A stretch of DNA of 64,000 nt from Rhizobium bangladeshense (GTDB lineage: Bacteria > Pseudomonadota > Alphaproteobacteria > Rhizobiales > Rhizobiaceae): NCBI RefSeq assembly GCF_017357245.1, contig NZ_CP071614.1, forward strand, positions 310,001 through 374,000, written 5' to 3'. Numbering within the stretch: the stretch's first letter is position 1; the number at the start of each line of letters is the position of its first letter. Made by a program: the position numbers and the translations under genes. The notes beneath the pieces are model-generated. The model worked only from the letters and a program-made list of their open reading frames with translations. It was not told where the DNA came from and made no database searches. Positions 1 to 9,566 of the stretch are shown here, piece after piece.

Positions 1-261
1 GACTGGCGCCCGCCTGCCGAGATGAAGGCGCGCTCAGCCGGACTTCCGGACCTGGTGCCTGCCGGTCCGCTCAATCCGTTGGGCGCTCGCGGGATCTATC
101 TCTACAAGGACAGCACCGACACGCTCTACCGCATTCATGGAACGAACGAGCAGTCGACGGTCGGCGGTTTCGCGTCATCGGGCTGTTTTCGCATGAGCAA
201 TGCCGACGTCATCGATCTCTATGAGAGGGTGAAAATCGGTTCCACGGTCATTGTAAAATAG
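1..261 (+). CDS. L,D-transpeptidase (YkuD family), C-terminal part only
   Basis: The reading frame is open from the first base, so the N-terminus lies outside the window; 86 residues remain. They carry the end of a YkuD catalytic domain: HGTNEQ about 16 residues before SSGCFRMSN, where the cysteine is the catalytic nucleophile and the histidine and arginine are the usual partners. Enzymes of this family make 3-3 peptidoglycan cross-links or attach proteins to peptidoglycan in the periplasm. The stop is only 16 bases before the cpaF start, so it may be co-transcribed with the pilus genes. The link to the pilus is inference. Confidence 0.85.
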   Translation, partial: DWRPPAEMKARSAGLPDLVPAGPLNPLGARGIYLYKDSTDTLYRIHGTNEQSTVGGFASSGCFRMSNADVIDLYERVKIGSTVIVK

Positions 262-277
262 TTCAGGGGTGGGAAGC

Positions 278-1726
278 ATGGCGACCGGAATCATTGGGCG
301 TTTCTACAAGCATCAGCAGGAGCCTGAAAGCCGGGAACATCCGGAGGCGGCCGAACCGTCTCCAGTCGCTGTTCAGGACATGCCTGCTCAACCGGTCTCT
401 GACAGCGCTACGGCGAGAGGCGAAGAAGCCTCGCTCGGGCCGGACATGGTTTCCGAACGGGTCAATCTGCACCGCTACCTGCTCGATCGCATCAACCTCG
501 GGATCCTTGACACGCTCGATAATGAGGAGATCGCCACCGAAATCCGGCCGTTGGTCAAGGATTATATCCGGAGTAACAACTTCCCGCTCAATGCCAAGGA
601 AATCAGCGATCTGATCCGCGATATCACCGACGAGATGCTCGGGCTTGGACCGATCGAGCCGCTGCTCGCCGACGACACGATCGCAGATATTCTCATCAAC
701 GGCTACAACAGCGTCTATGTCGAGCGGAGCGGCAAGCTCGAGAGCACCGCCGTGCGGTTCAAAGACGAGGATCATCTCCTTCGGGTAATCAACAAGATCG
801 TCTCGGCGGTTGGCCGCCGTGTCGACGAGTCAACGCCGATGGTTGACGCCCGCCTCAAGGATGGTTCGCGTGTCAACGTCGCCATCAGGCCGATCTCGGT
901 CGATGGACCGCTCGTTTCCATTCGGAAATTCACCCGCAAGCCGCTGACAATGGAGCGCCTGGTGCAATATGGCGCGATGGCCGATGCGATGCGCATCCTT
1001 CTCAGCGCTGCGGTCAAGGGCAAGGTGTCCATGGTGATTTCAGGCGGCACCGGTTCCGGCAAGACCACCTTGCTCAATGCTCTCTCGTCCCAGATTTCTC
1101 CAAAGGAGCGCCTGATCACCATCGAGGATGCGGCCGAGCTTCAACTGCAGCAGCCACATGTCGGGCGTTTGGAAACCCGACCGCCGACGCTCGACGGACG
1201 CAACGAGATCCGCCAGCGCGAACTTTTGAAGAACGCTCTCCGCATGCGTCCCGATCGCATCATCGTCGGCGAAGTACGCGGCGACGAGGCGTTCGACATG
1301 CTGCAGGCGATGAATACCGGTCATGAGGGGTCGATGACGACCATCCACGCCAACACGCCCCGCGACGCCGTCGGCCGGCTCGAGCAGATGGTCGGCATGG
1401 CCGGGATGCCGATGTCGCAGTTGAGCATTCGCTCGCAGATATCGTCCGCCATCACCATCATCGTGCAGGTCCAGCGCCTGAGCGACGGCAGCCGCAAAGT
1501 TGTCTCGATTTCCGAGATCACCGGCATGGAGGGCGAAGTCGTGCAGATGCAGGAGATTATGAAATTCAAGAAAACCGGCACCGATGAAGGCGGGCGGATC
1601 CATGGAGAATTCCGCGCCACCGGCATCCGGCCGCGGTTCGTCGAGGAGTTTGCCGAACTCGGGATCGAGATCCCTGTGTCGATTTTTGAGCCCGGTAAAC
1701 CGCTCCAAACGGGACCTGTTCAATGA
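278..1726 (+). CDS. cpaF: Tad/Flp pilus assembly ATPase CpaF (TadA)
   Basis: Secretion ATPase of the type II/IV family that powers Flp pilus assembly at the inner membrane. In the 482-residue protein the Walker A motif GGTGSGKTT lies near residues 256-264 and the Walker B region RIIVGEVRG near 327-335, followed by the [12 protein letters not shown] segment typical of CpaF. The first 60 residues are low-complexity. I chose the ATG at 278, which follows GGTGGGAAGC; a GTG at 269 in the same frame is poorer. The 3' end overlaps tadB by four bases (ATGA), indicating translational coupling. Confidence 0.95.
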   Translation: MATGIIGRFYKHQQEPESREHPEAAEPSPVAVQDMPAQPVSDSATARGEEASLGPDMVSERVNLHRYLLDRINLGILDTLDNEEIATEIRPLVKDYIRSNNFPLNAKEISDLIRDITDEMLGLGPIEPLLADDTIADILINGYNSVYVERSGKLESTAVRFKDEDHLLRVINKIVSAVGRRVDESTPMVDARLKDGSRVNVAIRPISVDGPLVSIRKFTRKPLTMERLVQYGAMADAMRILLSAAVKGKVSMVISGGTGSGKTTLLNALSSQISPKERLITIEDAAELQLQQPHVGRLETRPPTLDGRNEIRQRELLKNALRMRPDRIIVGEVRGDEAFDMLQAMNTGHEGSMTTIHANTPRDAVGRLEQMVGMAGMPMSQLSIRSQISSAITIIVQVQRLSDGSRKVVSISEITGMEGEVVQMQEIMKFKKTGTDEGGRIHGEFRATGIRPRFVEEFAELGIEIPVSIFEPGKPLQTGPVQ

Positions 1727-2676
1727 TGCTGACCCTGCTATACGCGGCCGTTTTCACCGCGGCCCTTGTTGCTGTCGAAGCGACCATGCGCGGCTACTTC
1801 AAGACATCCGAACGCCACCGCGCAGTGAACCATCGGCTGAGATTGCTCGAGGTCAGCGATGATCATCGCAAGACCTATAGCGATATGCTCAAGGAGCGCG
1901 GTGCCGGCGAAGGTTGGCGGCAAATCCCCGTGATGCAGCGGCTGCTGCGGTTCTACGCCCAGTCGGGCATCAAGTTCGATGCCAAGAGGTTTGCTCTCTT
2001 CGCGATCGCTGGTGCACTTCTGACGTGGCTGGTCGTCCAGTTCCTGGTGCCGAGCGCTCTGTTCAGAATACCCGTCTTTCTCCTGATCTGCCTCCTCGTC
2101 CCCGCACTCGTCATCTGGCGCGCCCGGGCGCGCCGCCTGAAGAAATTCGAACTGAAGCTTCCTGAAGCGCTCGATGTCGCCAATCGCAGCTTGGCCGCCG
2201 GCCACCCTCTGCCGGCGGCGATTTCTTTGGTGGCACGCGAGATGCCTGATCCGATCGGCACCGAGTTCGGCCTCCTCTCGGATGAACTCACCTACGGCGT
2301 GAGCCTGGACGATGCCCTTCTCAACTTGGCGGACCGGGTCGGCGCCGAGGATCTGAACCTGCTGGCAATATCGCTGAGCGTACAGGCGGGAACCGGCGGA
2401 AATCTCGTGGAGATCTTGCAGAACCTTTCGAAGACGCTGCGAGACCGGACGATGCTGAGGGCAAAGGTCAGGGCGATTTCCTCGGAAGGACGCATCACGG
2501 CGATCTTCATGTCGATCTATCCGTTTCTGCTCTATGCGATGATCAAGGCGTTGTCGCCGACCTACTTCGATCCCGTCTGGGAGAGCGGCTACGGAACCGT
2601 GGTGGTGAGCGTTTTGCTGGTCGTCATGGCGATCGGGAATGTCATTCTCTACAAGATGGTCAACTTCGAGTACTGA
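1723..2676 (+). CDS. tadB: Tad pilus inner-membrane platform protein TadB
   Basis: A 317-residue type II secretion F-domain protein. It has an N-terminal hydrophobic segment, a pair of membrane segments near residues 88-125, a cytoplasmic four-helix domain (PEALDVANRSLAAGHPLPAA onward) and C-terminal membrane segments. With TadC it forms the inner-membrane platform on which CpaF acts. Its start overlaps the cpaF stop and tadC begins 7 bases downstream, so the three genes form one operon. Confidence 0.93.
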   Translation: MMLTLLYAAVFTAALVAVEATMRGYFKTSERHRAVNHRLRLLEVSDDHRKTYSDMLKERGAGEGWRQIPVMQRLLRFYAQSGIKFDAKRFALFAIAGALLTWLVVQFLVPSALFRIPVFLLICLLVPALVIWRARARRLKKFELKLPEALDVANRSLAAGHPLPAAISLVAREMPDPIGTEFGLLSDELTYGVSLDDALLNLADRVGAEDLNLLAISLSVQAGTGGNLVEILQNLSKTLRDRTMLRAKVRAISSEGRITAIFMSIYPFLLYAMIKALSPTYFDPVWESGYGTVVVSVLLVVMAIGNVILYKMVNFEY

Positions 2677-2683
2677 GGCGGTC

Positions 2684-3628
2684 ATGTCGAGTGAGTATGG
2701 AATCTACCTCATCGTCTTCTTTGCAGTGCTGATATTTTCTGCGGCAGCATCGGAGTTGTTTTTTCGACAGCGCGAGGTTTCGGTTCGCGTGTCGAAGAGT
2801 TCGGCGGCAACAGGCGAGGAGTTCCACCTGGGCGATACGACGATTGCCGATCTCGGCGAGGCGGAAAACCGCCTGATCCGTCGCTATTTCGAGATTACCC
2901 GACGTGACACCAATGTGAACTCCACACAGAACCGGCTGATCAGGGCAGGGTATTTCGCTGCCGGCGCCGTGACCACCTTCCAGGTGGTTCGCGCGGTCGT
3001 CTGTATCAGCATGCTCGTCGCGACGGTCTGGGCCCTGAACCGGGTCGCGCCAGCCATGTCGCAGATGGCGACCCTGTTCGTTGCCATGTTTGCTGCGGGT
3101 GCGACCTTCATTCTCGTCAACATCTATATCGACCGGCGTGGCGCCGCCAAGGAGCGGGAATATCGCCGCCTCTTTCCCGATTTCATGGACATGCTGATCG
3201 TCTGCCTCGATGCAGGCATGAGCATCGAGGCGGCGGCCGACCGCGTGGCCCGTGAATTCGTCGACAAGCAGCAGGATTTCGGCCTGCATCTCTCGATCAT
3301 GATGCTGGAAGTGCGCGGCGGCCGGCGATTGCGCGAGGCGCTCGCCAACCTCGCCACCCGCCTGAGGATTGACGAGGCCAGGGCCCTTTCGGTTCTATTC
3401 CGTCAATCGGAGGAGCTCGGGACCAGCGTAACGCAGACGCTGCGGGTCTACAGCAAGGAAATGCGCGATCTGCGGATTGTTCGCGCGGAGGAAAAGGCGA
3501 ACGCCCTGCCGGTCAAGATGCTGCTGCCACTCGGCGCGTTCCTTTTTCCGGTAAGCCTCGTCATCGTTCTCGTACCCGTTGTTATCCGTGTCGTCATGCT
3601 TCTCGTAGGCATGAAACCCGGCGGTTAA
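2684..3628 (+). CDS. tadC: Tad pilus inner-membrane platform protein TadC
   Basis: A 314-residue F-domain protein paralogous to TadB. Recognisable features are the hydrophobic N-terminus (EYGIYLIVFFAVLIF), a membrane pair near residues 95-145, the PDFMDMLIVCLDAGMSIEAA segment that opens the cytoplasmic domain, and a C-terminal membrane hairpin. The ATG at 2684 follows TGAGGCG just after the tadB stop. An in-frame ATG at 2639 would overlap tadB by 38 bases and was rejected. Confidence 0.92.
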   Translation: MSSEYGIYLIVFFAVLIFSAAASELFFRQREVSVRVSKSSAATGEEFHLGDTTIADLGEAENRLIRRYFEITRRDTNVNSTQNRLIRAGYFAAGAVTTFQVVRAVVCISMLVATVWALNRVAPAMSQMATLFVAMFAAGATFILVNIYIDRRGAAKEREYRRLFPDFMDMLIVCLDAGMSIEAAADRVAREFVDKQQDFGLHLSIMMLEVRGGRRLREALANLATRLRIDEARALSVLFRQSEELGTSVTQTLRVYSKEMRDLRIVRAEEKANALPVKMLLPLGAFLFPVSLVIVLVPVVIRVVMLLVGMKPGG

Positions 3629-3643
3629 GCCAAGTGAGGTCGT

Positions 3644-4948
3644 ATGCAGTATTCGCTCGAAGAGAATCGTAAAGAGGCCATCATTTCCCTCGATCCGCGT
3701 ATGCCCGTGGCACCGGCAAGCATGGAGCAAGCGGGATTGGACCCGTCGTTCCTGCTTCGGCTGGCGTCCAAATGTGCGGCCGAGCAGGATACGACCACGG
3801 CATCTCATCTCGCTGACCGCATGAAATTGCCGAAGGTGATCGTCAATATCCTGATCAAGGAGCTCGTGAAACTCGCCTATCTCGAGGCTCGCGGCTTGGC
3901 CGGCGAGGATGTGCGATCCGATGTTCGATACGCGCTTTCGATGAAAGGGGTCGAATATGCCCATGCGGCGTCGCGTCAATCCCAATATGTCGGGCCGGCG
4001 CCGGTGTCGCTCGACGCGTTCTGCCGGCAGCTGGGTTTGCAGTCCATCCATTACGAGCGCGTGACCCCGGAGCGGTTGACCGATAGCCTTCGAGGACTGG
4101 TGCTTTCGGACGCCCTGGTCGAAAAGCTCGGCCCGGCCATCAACTCCGGTCGCTCTATCCTTCTTTACGGACCACCCGGCAACGGAAAGACGAGCATCGC
4201 CGAGCGGACGTCGCAACTGTTTCGCCAAACGATCTGGGTGCCCTATGCCATCGAAGTTGGCGGCCATGTCATCAGTTTCTATGACGAAGCAGTGCATCTC
4301 CCAGTATCGGAGGCTGACACAGAATCCTATCCGAAAGCGGATCAACGATGGGTCGAATGCCGCCGTCCGGTGATCAAGACTGGCGGGGAATTGACCCTCG
4401 ATCAGCTCGATCTCACCTTCAACGCGGGACCGAATGTCTATGAAGCGCCGATACACTTGAAGGCATCAGGCGGCGTTTTCATCATCGACGATTTCGGGCG
4501 CCAGCAGGTGGCGCCGCAGGCGCTCATCAATCGGTGGATTGTGCCTCTCGAGCGCGGATATGACTTCCTGACGCTGCACACCGGCAAGAAGTTCAAGGTT
4601 CCTTTTGACGAACTGGTGGTATTTTCGACCAATATCGCACCGAAGGACCTCTCGGACGAGGCGGGCTTGCGGCGCCTAAAATACAAGATCTTTGTCAACA
4701 CGCCGTCGCGCGACGAATATATCAGAATTTTTAAATCCTATGCCAGCGGCACCGGATTGGCTGTCTCTGATTCAGACCTGAGCCTGTTCTACGATCGCAA
4801 GTACAACGGCGATGTGCTAGCATCGTGCTATCATCCCAAATATCTTCTCGATTTTGTCGGTTCTTACTGCGAGTTCAACGGCTTGGCGAGAATCGCGTCG
4901 CTCGATATGCTCGAACGGGCGTGGGAAGGTGTATTTACGTCGGAATGA
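3644..4948 (+). CDS. AAA+ ATPase associated with the tad locus
   Basis: A 434-residue protein with a winged-helix-like N-terminal region (about residues 25-110) and a C-terminal AAA+ module. Walker A GPPGNGKT is at residues 176-183 and Walker B GGVFIIDDFGR near 275-285, followed by a sensor-type VVFSTNIAP. It starts 15 bases after tadC after a short SD (AGTGAGG), so it is probably translated with the pilus genes. Similar ATPases occur beside tad genes in other proteobacteria, but I know of no assigned function. It differs from the CpaE and CpaF ATPases and from MoxR in sequence. Confidence 0.75.
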   Translation: MQYSLEENRKEAIISLDPRMPVAPASMEQAGLDPSFLLRLASKCAAEQDTTTASHLADRMKLPKVIVNILIKELVKLAYLEARGLAGEDVRSDVRYALSMKGVEYAHAASRQSQYVGPAPVSLDAFCRQLGLQSIHYERVTPERLTDSLRGLVLSDALVEKLGPAINSGRSILLYGPPGNGKTSIAERTSQLFRQTIWVPYAIEVGGHVISFYDEAVHLPVSEADTESYPKADQRWVECRRPVIKTGGELTLDQLDLTFNAGPNVYEAPIHLKASGGVFIIDDFGRQQVAPQALINRWIVPLERGYDFLTLHTGKKFKVPFDELVVFSTNIAPKDLSDEAGLRRLKYKIFVNTPSRDEYIRIFKSYASGTGLAVSDSDLSLFYDRKYNGDVLASCYHPKYLLDFVGSYCEFNGLARIASLDMLERAWEGVFTSE

Positions 4949-5027
4949 GTGCGGACTTGGCGCTGATCGCGGCCTTTTCCTGGACGATGTGTCCAAGCGG
5001 ATGTGATGACTTACGGGGAGTAAACGC

Positions 5028-5597
5028 ATGACCGGCATCCCGAATATCGACGTCGAAGTCGACGGCGCAAAACCAAGCCATCTGCGAGCACCGGAGCCGA
5101 GAGGCTCAAGAAACCCGCTGCTCGTCGGTTTGATCCTCATGCTCTTGCCAGTGAATGCTGGCGTTCTCATCTATACCGCCAAGAACTCAGCGGATGTTCG
5201 CGAGAGCCGCGAGACCATCGCCGCGCTCAAAAGGTCCATCGACGGCCTCAAAGGACAATTGGACAAGCAGTCGCACCACATTGCGGACAATGCCAAGGCC
5301 GACGAACTCGCACTTGTCCGCCAGGAGATGGAAAGCCTGCAGAAGGCTATCTTGTCGATGAACGAACGGATGCGCACCGACATAAGCGGTACCCGCATGG
5401 GTTCAGCTTTGGTCCTCAGCGCGCCCGGCAAGGAGCCGGCACAATTTTTCGCACCCCGTGCCGTGCCAGCGGAAACCGAAACTCCGGATAGCACTCTTGC
5501 GTCGATCGAAGCCGGGGGCATTGCCGTCGATAACCTCCCGCGTTACGAACGCACACTCTCGCCGGAAGGCCAGCTCATCCTTCGGAAGGCACGGTAA
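5028..5597 (+). CDS. Membrane-anchored coiled-coil protein, function unknown
   Basis: A 189-residue protein with a short cytoplasmic N-terminus, one membrane segment near residues 33-50 (LLVGLILMLLPVNAGVLIY) and a long helical heptad-rich region at about 55-120 (ESRETIAALKRSIDGLKGQL and following), then a low-complexity tail. The ATG follows GGGGAG. It lies 79 bases after the AAA+ ATPase on the same strand, so it may belong to the tad operon. No enzymatic motif is visible; a structural or scaffolding role is inference. Confidence 0.7.
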   Translation: MTGIPNIDVEVDGAKPSHLRAPEPRGSRNPLLVGLILMLLPVNAGVLIYTAKNSADVRESRETIAALKRSIDGLKGQLDKQSHHIADNAKADELALVRQEMESLQKAILSMNERMRTDISGTRMGSALVLSAPGKEPAQFFAPRAVPAETETPDSTLASIEAGGIAVDNLPRYERTLSPEGQLILRKAR

Positions 5598-5706
5598 ACA
5601 CCGATCTCACCGAAACCTTCAAAGCAATCGGCGGACGCCCCGCCGATGCTCGCAGTTCGGCAAGAGCAGCTCTATCTCGACGCGGATTGTCGGTCGCTGA
5701 AGGGGC

Positions 5707-6249
5707 CTATCCCCGCTGAGGGTGGTTGACACTGTTCTTCATCAATTCGAGATTGCGGGCAGTGACCTCGTTTCCGGGGTCAAGCTCATAGGCTTTCAGG
5801 AAATACCGTCGGGCATTGCGCAAATCACCGCGTAAAAGGTGAGAATATCCGATATTGTTGTAGTAGACCGGAGTATTGCCGATCATGCGCGAGAGTTGCT
5901 GATAGGCGCGGTCGGAGGTGTCGAAGCGGGCAACCATGTCGGCGGAGGCTGCCAAGCCTAGCCAAGCGGCCGGATCCTGCGGAAAAACATCAACCGCCCG
6001 CTTGTAAATGGCGTAGGATTTTCCGTAGTTCTTTTCCTGAAACTGCAGTTTACCGGTGGTGATCAACTCGTCGTTCTTATAGAAGGCGACGGCTGCATCA
6101 TCCTCAAGGGTCTTGGCACTATCGCCATAGGCAGCCAGACCATCAACGCTGGATGATTGGCAGCCAGCTAAAATCGCTCCGGCCGCTATCAAAAACGCAA
6201 TGCATTTAGTTCCAGCTCTGATCTGCAACATTGCAACTCGATCCCCCAT
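5707..6249 (-). CDS. tadD: TPR lipoprotein TadD
   Basis: A 180-residue secreted lipoprotein. A hydrophobic signal ends in a lipobox LAGC near residues 26-29, and tetratricopeptide helices fill about residues 65-165 (YGKSYAIYKRAVDVFPQDPA; YYNNIGYSHLLRGDLRNARR). TadD proteins help localise the secretin or assemble Flp pili. Here it is on the opposite strand to cpaF-tadBC and converges on it. An alternative start five codons downstream (6234) would still leave a full signal peptide. Confidence 0.85.
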   Translation of the reverse strand: MGDRVAMLQIRAGTKCIAFLIAAGAILAGCQSSSVDGLAAYGDSAKTLEDDAAVAFYKNDELITTGKLQFQEKNYGKSYAIYKRAVDVFPQDPAAWLGLAASADMVARFDTSDRAYQQLSRMIGNTPVYYNNIGYSHLLRGDLRNARRYFLKAYELDPGNEVTARNLELMKNSVNHPQRG

Positions 6250-6488
6250 CAGACATTTTTACCTAAGATCCGGATGCGTTCACCGGAAATCATCGTAAAA
6301 AAAAGCTAACAACTCAAAAATTTGAGCGAATAGTCGCAAAAAAGCGACAGATGCGGTCTACGCTGAAAGACGCCAGCGTGGTAGGTGGCAACCATTCCAG
6401 GTTGGTATCATGTGTCCGGTGATTCTCAGAGTAGAAAATTAATCAACGTCGCCTAACCTGCTCAGCAGGTCAAAGGATGGAGCGCCTT

Positions 6489-6995
6489 ATGCGGATGGCT
6501 ATTTTCATGCTGCTGCGACTTGGGCCATCGCTGGCCTACGCGATAGCATCGATATTCCTTCTCAGCATACCGCTGTTGGACAGCCACCCTTCAAGTGAGT
6601 CCGTCTGGTGGCTGCACATGACGATACTTCCGGTCATGCGCGAACCCATTTATCTGCTTTTAGCGGTACCCGGCGTTGGAATTTGGAGCGCCGCGGTCCT
6701 GTTGATGCTTGCATCGGTTTTTGGGATTCGAGTGGCCCTGCAGCCGCAAAGACACTACCGGTCGGGCTTCATCCATGCCCATATCGCGCTAATCGCAACC
6801 GGTCTGACTATGGGACGGGCAGCAGTCGCGCAAGCCGGCCTTTCCGGCTTTGCGATGCCTCAGCTTCAGCGAAGCGACTGGTCGTTCCTGCCGCTATCCT
6901 ACTCGCCGCTTGGGGTCGTCCTTTTTGTATCCGTCTGTTTGGCTTGCATTTGCTGCCATTTAACGGTCATCAAGCGGATAAAATCAGCGCCATAG
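6489..6995 (+). CDS. Small polytopic membrane protein, unknown
   Basis: 168 residues with at least four hydrophobic segments (near 8-27, 45-65, 88-105 and 135-157). No family was recognised. The ATG at 6489 is preceded by GGAG with six-base spacing; the in-frame ATG at 6477 has AAAGG directly against it and is less likely. The 239-base gap upstream separates it from divergent tadD and must hold both promoters; it contains a short inverted repeat (GTCGC, six A's, GCGAC) near 6333-6348. Confidence 0.6.
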   Translation: MRMAIFMLLRLGPSLAYAIASIFLLSIPLLDSHPSSESVWWLHMTILPVMREPIYLLLAVPGVGIWSAAVLLMLASVFGIRVALQPQRHYRSGFIHAHIALIATGLTMGRAAVAQAGLSGFAMPQLQRSDWSFLPLSYSPLGVVLFVSVCLACICCHLTVIKRIKSAP

Positions 6996-7036
6996 AACCT
7001 GGCGGCGCGTGTCTTCACCAACTGCCGCTTCACGCT

Positions 7037-7474
7037 TTAGTCTCTGGCGCTGAGGATTTCGATCGTCCGCTCGTCGAATTTTCCTTGATAAAAGCGTTCG
7101 ATTGCCCGGTGGAAGGGCGAGCCGTGATCGCTGATCGCGGCAAACAAGGTCATTGATGAGCGCAGCTTGAGATCATCAGGCGAACCGAAGATGTCGTGTG
7201 CCGATCGGCCGTCGATCGACAAAATCGCCTCGACGCAGCGCAACAGCCGGCTCGAGAGAGTGGGATCGGCGAGATAGGCGGCCGCTTCCCCGGCCGAGCG
7301 TATGGCATATTTTTCGGCCATCGCAGAGGTGCCGAGGCCCGCAATCTGCGGGAAGATGAACCACATCCAATGAGACGTCTTGCGTCCGGCCTTCAGCTCG
7401 GAAAGCGCCTGTTCATAGACGCCCTTTTGCGCCTCAATGAAACGACCAAGATTGTAGTCGATGTTGCCGGCCAT
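7037..7474 (-). CDS. DUF1810 family protein
   Basis: A 145-residue soluble protein. The order of conserved blocks (DYNLGRFIEAQ, SHWMWFIFPQIAGLG, YAIRSAGEAAAYL, MTLFAAI) is that of DUF1810, a bacterial family of unassigned biochemistry and similar length. It converges with the preceding membrane-protein gene with a 41-base gap. The start is the ATG after AGGAGAGACC. Confidence 0.85.
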   Translation of the reverse strand: MAGNIDYNLGRFIEAQKGVYEQALSELKAGRKTSHWMWFIFPQIAGLGTSAMAEKYAIRSAGEAAAYLADPTLSSRLLRCVEAILSIDGRSAHDIFGSPDDLKLRSSMTLFAAISDHGSPFHRAIERFYQGKFDERTIEILSARD

Positions 7475-7579
7475 GGTCTCTCCTCTTTGCTGTCAAGCAG
7501 CCTGGCCCAAGATCTCCTTGCCCGGCGAACCGGTTCTTGTAGCTGGCGCCAGGCTGGCAGAGGCGAGCCACGGTCGCCT

Positions 7580-7894
7580 TCAGCAAACCCTTTCAGCATA
7601 AGGGCTGCTGTCGCGGCAGTGGCCGTAAGGCTGATGATGCGGCGCGCTGTCGCCTGATGTGGCGGCAATGGCCGAGGTCGTCATAGGATCGGTATCACCA
7701 GAAGAATATGCGGCAAAACCTGCAAAGCTCAGGACGACCAAGGCCGCAACCACGATAATGCGCTCGAAACCGGAAAGCTTCTGGGCGCTGACATGTTCCA
7801 CATAGTCGCGCTCGCCTGGGCCGGCCGTTTCGTCCTCTTTCACATGGAGGGTCACCATGTCCTGGCGACGGCTTAATGTTTCACAATCTATCAT
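7580..7894 (-). CDS. Small single-pass membrane protein, unknown
   Basis: 104 residues: a charged N-terminal half, one membrane segment near residues 48-65 (IIVVAALVVLSFAGFAAY) and a polar tail. The frame is open for another 42 codons upstream, but only the ATG at 7894 has a strong SD (AGGAG, eight-base spacing), so I use it. No family recognised. Confidence 0.6.
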   Translation of the reverse strand: MIDCETLSRRQDMVTLHVKEDETAGPGERDYVEHVSAQKLSGFERIIVVAALVVLSFAGFAAYSSGDTDPMTTSAIAATSGDSAPHHQPYGHCRDSSPYAERVC

Positions 7895-8129
7895 TTTAAT
7901 TACTCCTGCAACACATGCGGGGCGGTCGAAGAGGACACTCTCACCCTCACGCCGAACCGGCTCGGCATGCGTGCATGCATGTGTGTCTTCAATCGTGGCA
8001 AATGAAGGGGCGCTATCCAAACTCAGTGTTCAAAAATTCGTACCAATAGATGCAAAAGAACGTGAGGCTCTGGCTCGCTCGAACGTTCCGGGTTAGTCCT
8101 TTGACAGCATCTCTCATCAGGACCGTCCC

Positions 8130-9500
8130 ATGAGCAAATCCTTCGGTGCGATGTCCGTCGCCCAGCTTTCCGTCCTCATCCAAGGCGGTGCCGCCGATCC
8201 GGTCGATGTGGCCGAGACGGTGTTCGAATCCATCGAAAATTATGCCGATAAGGCGGTCTTCACCACGCTGCTCAAAGACCGGGCTATGGAGGAGGCGCTC
8301 GCATCTTCCAAACGTCTGCGGGAAGGGCGCTCGCTGGGTCTGCTGGACGGCGTTCCGATTGCGTGGAAGGATCTTTTCGACATCGAGGGGTTGCCGACGA
8401 CGGCGGGGTCCGTCGTCCTGACCGCCGACGCGCCCGCCAGCTGCGATGCGGCGATCGTCGGTCTCCTCAGGCAGGCGGGCATGGTCGCCATAGGCCGCAC
8501 CAATATGAGCGAATTCGCCTTTTCCGGCCTGGGCATCAATCCGCATTACGGCACGCCGGTCAATCCACGCGGCGCCGATCTCCCGCGCGTTCCCGGCGGC
8601 TCGTCCTCCGGCGCCGGTGTCGCCGTCGCAGCCGGGCTTGTCCCGGTCGCGATGGGCACGGATACCGGCGGATCAGTGCGAATTCCTGCGGCCTTCAACG
8701 GCATCGTCGGCTACAAGGCGACACGCGGCCGTCATGCGATGGATGGCGTCTTTCCGCTGGCCAAGAGCCTCGATTCCCTGGGGCCGCTCTGCCGCAGCGT
8801 CAGGGACGCCGTCTGGATCGATGCGGCGATGCGCGGCTTGACCGCGCCTGATGTCGTCCAGCGACCGCTGCGGGGGCTGGAATTGCTCGTGCCCGAAAAT
8901 GTCGTTTTCGATGCGGCGGAACCGGGTGTCATTGCCGCGTTCGAGGCGGCTTTGGAGCGCCTTCAAAATGCGGGCGCCTCCGTTTCCCGCACCGCCATTC
9001 CCGCTTTCAACGAAATCTTCGACCTGATGACGAGATATGGTCCGCTGGTGACGGCGGAGGCTTTCGCCCTTCACCGCGAACGTTTGGCGGGACCGGACGC
9101 AGACCGGATGGACCATCGCGTCGTCATGCGCACCCGCTTGGGAAGCAGGACCACGACGCCCGATTACATCGCGATCCTGCAGGCACGCAGCCGCCTGATC
9201 GCCGATGCGGAGCGTCTTATCGGTAACCGTCTGATCGCCTTTCCCACGGTCGCTCATGTCGCTCCGCCGATCGCGCCGCTGGAGGATGATGATCAACTCT
9301 TCTTCGCTGCGAATAACAAGACGCTGCGCAACACCGCGCTCGGCAATTTCCTAGACTGGTGCGGCGTTTCCATCCCCTGCGGCACGGGCGTAGCAGGCAT
9401 GCCGGTCGGTCTGCTGCTTTCGGCGACCGCCAGTCGTGACGAGGCGCTGCTGGGGGCGGCACTTGCTGCCGAGGCGGTGGTCCGCGGCGATTTCGTCTGA
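8130..9500 (+). CDS. Amidase signature family hydrolase
   Basis: A 456-residue amidase of the GatA/AmiE fold, which hydrolyses a carboxylic amide. The Ser-cisSer-Lys triad is visible: Lys80 in AWKDLFD, cis-Ser158 in GGSSSGAG and nucleophile Ser182 in TDTGGSVRIP, with the family's usual spacing. There is no gatB or gatC nearby and the protein is slightly short for GatA, so it is more likely a catabolic amidase than the tRNA amidotransferase. The TIM-barrel gene follows after 66 bases and may be co-transcribed. Substrate unknown. Confidence 0.88.
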   Translation: MSKSFGAMSVAQLSVLIQGGAADPVDVAETVFESIENYADKAVFTTLLKDRAMEEALASSKRLREGRSLGLLDGVPIAWKDLFDIEGLPTTAGSVVLTADAPASCDAAIVGLLRQAGMVAIGRTNMSEFAFSGLGINPHYGTPVNPRGADLPRVPGGSSSGAGVAVAAGLVPVAMGTDTGGSVRIPAAFNGIVGYKATRGRHAMDGVFPLAKSLDSLGPLCRSVRDAVWIDAAMRGLTAPDVVQRPLRGLELLVPENVVFDAAEPGVIAAFEAALERLQNAGASVSRTAIPAFNEIFDLMTRYGPLVTAEAFALHRERLAGPDADRMDHRVVMRTRLGSRTTTPDYIAILQARSRLIADAERLIGNRLIAFPTVAHVAPPIAPLEDDDQLFFAANNKTLRNTALGNFLDWCGVSIPCGTGVAGMPVGLLLSATASRDEALLGAALAAEAVVRGDFV

Positions 9501-9566
9501 AATTGGCAATTGAACCACCGGGCTTTTATTGCCATTGATGGATGAGGAGAGCCTGGAGGAAAGCAC

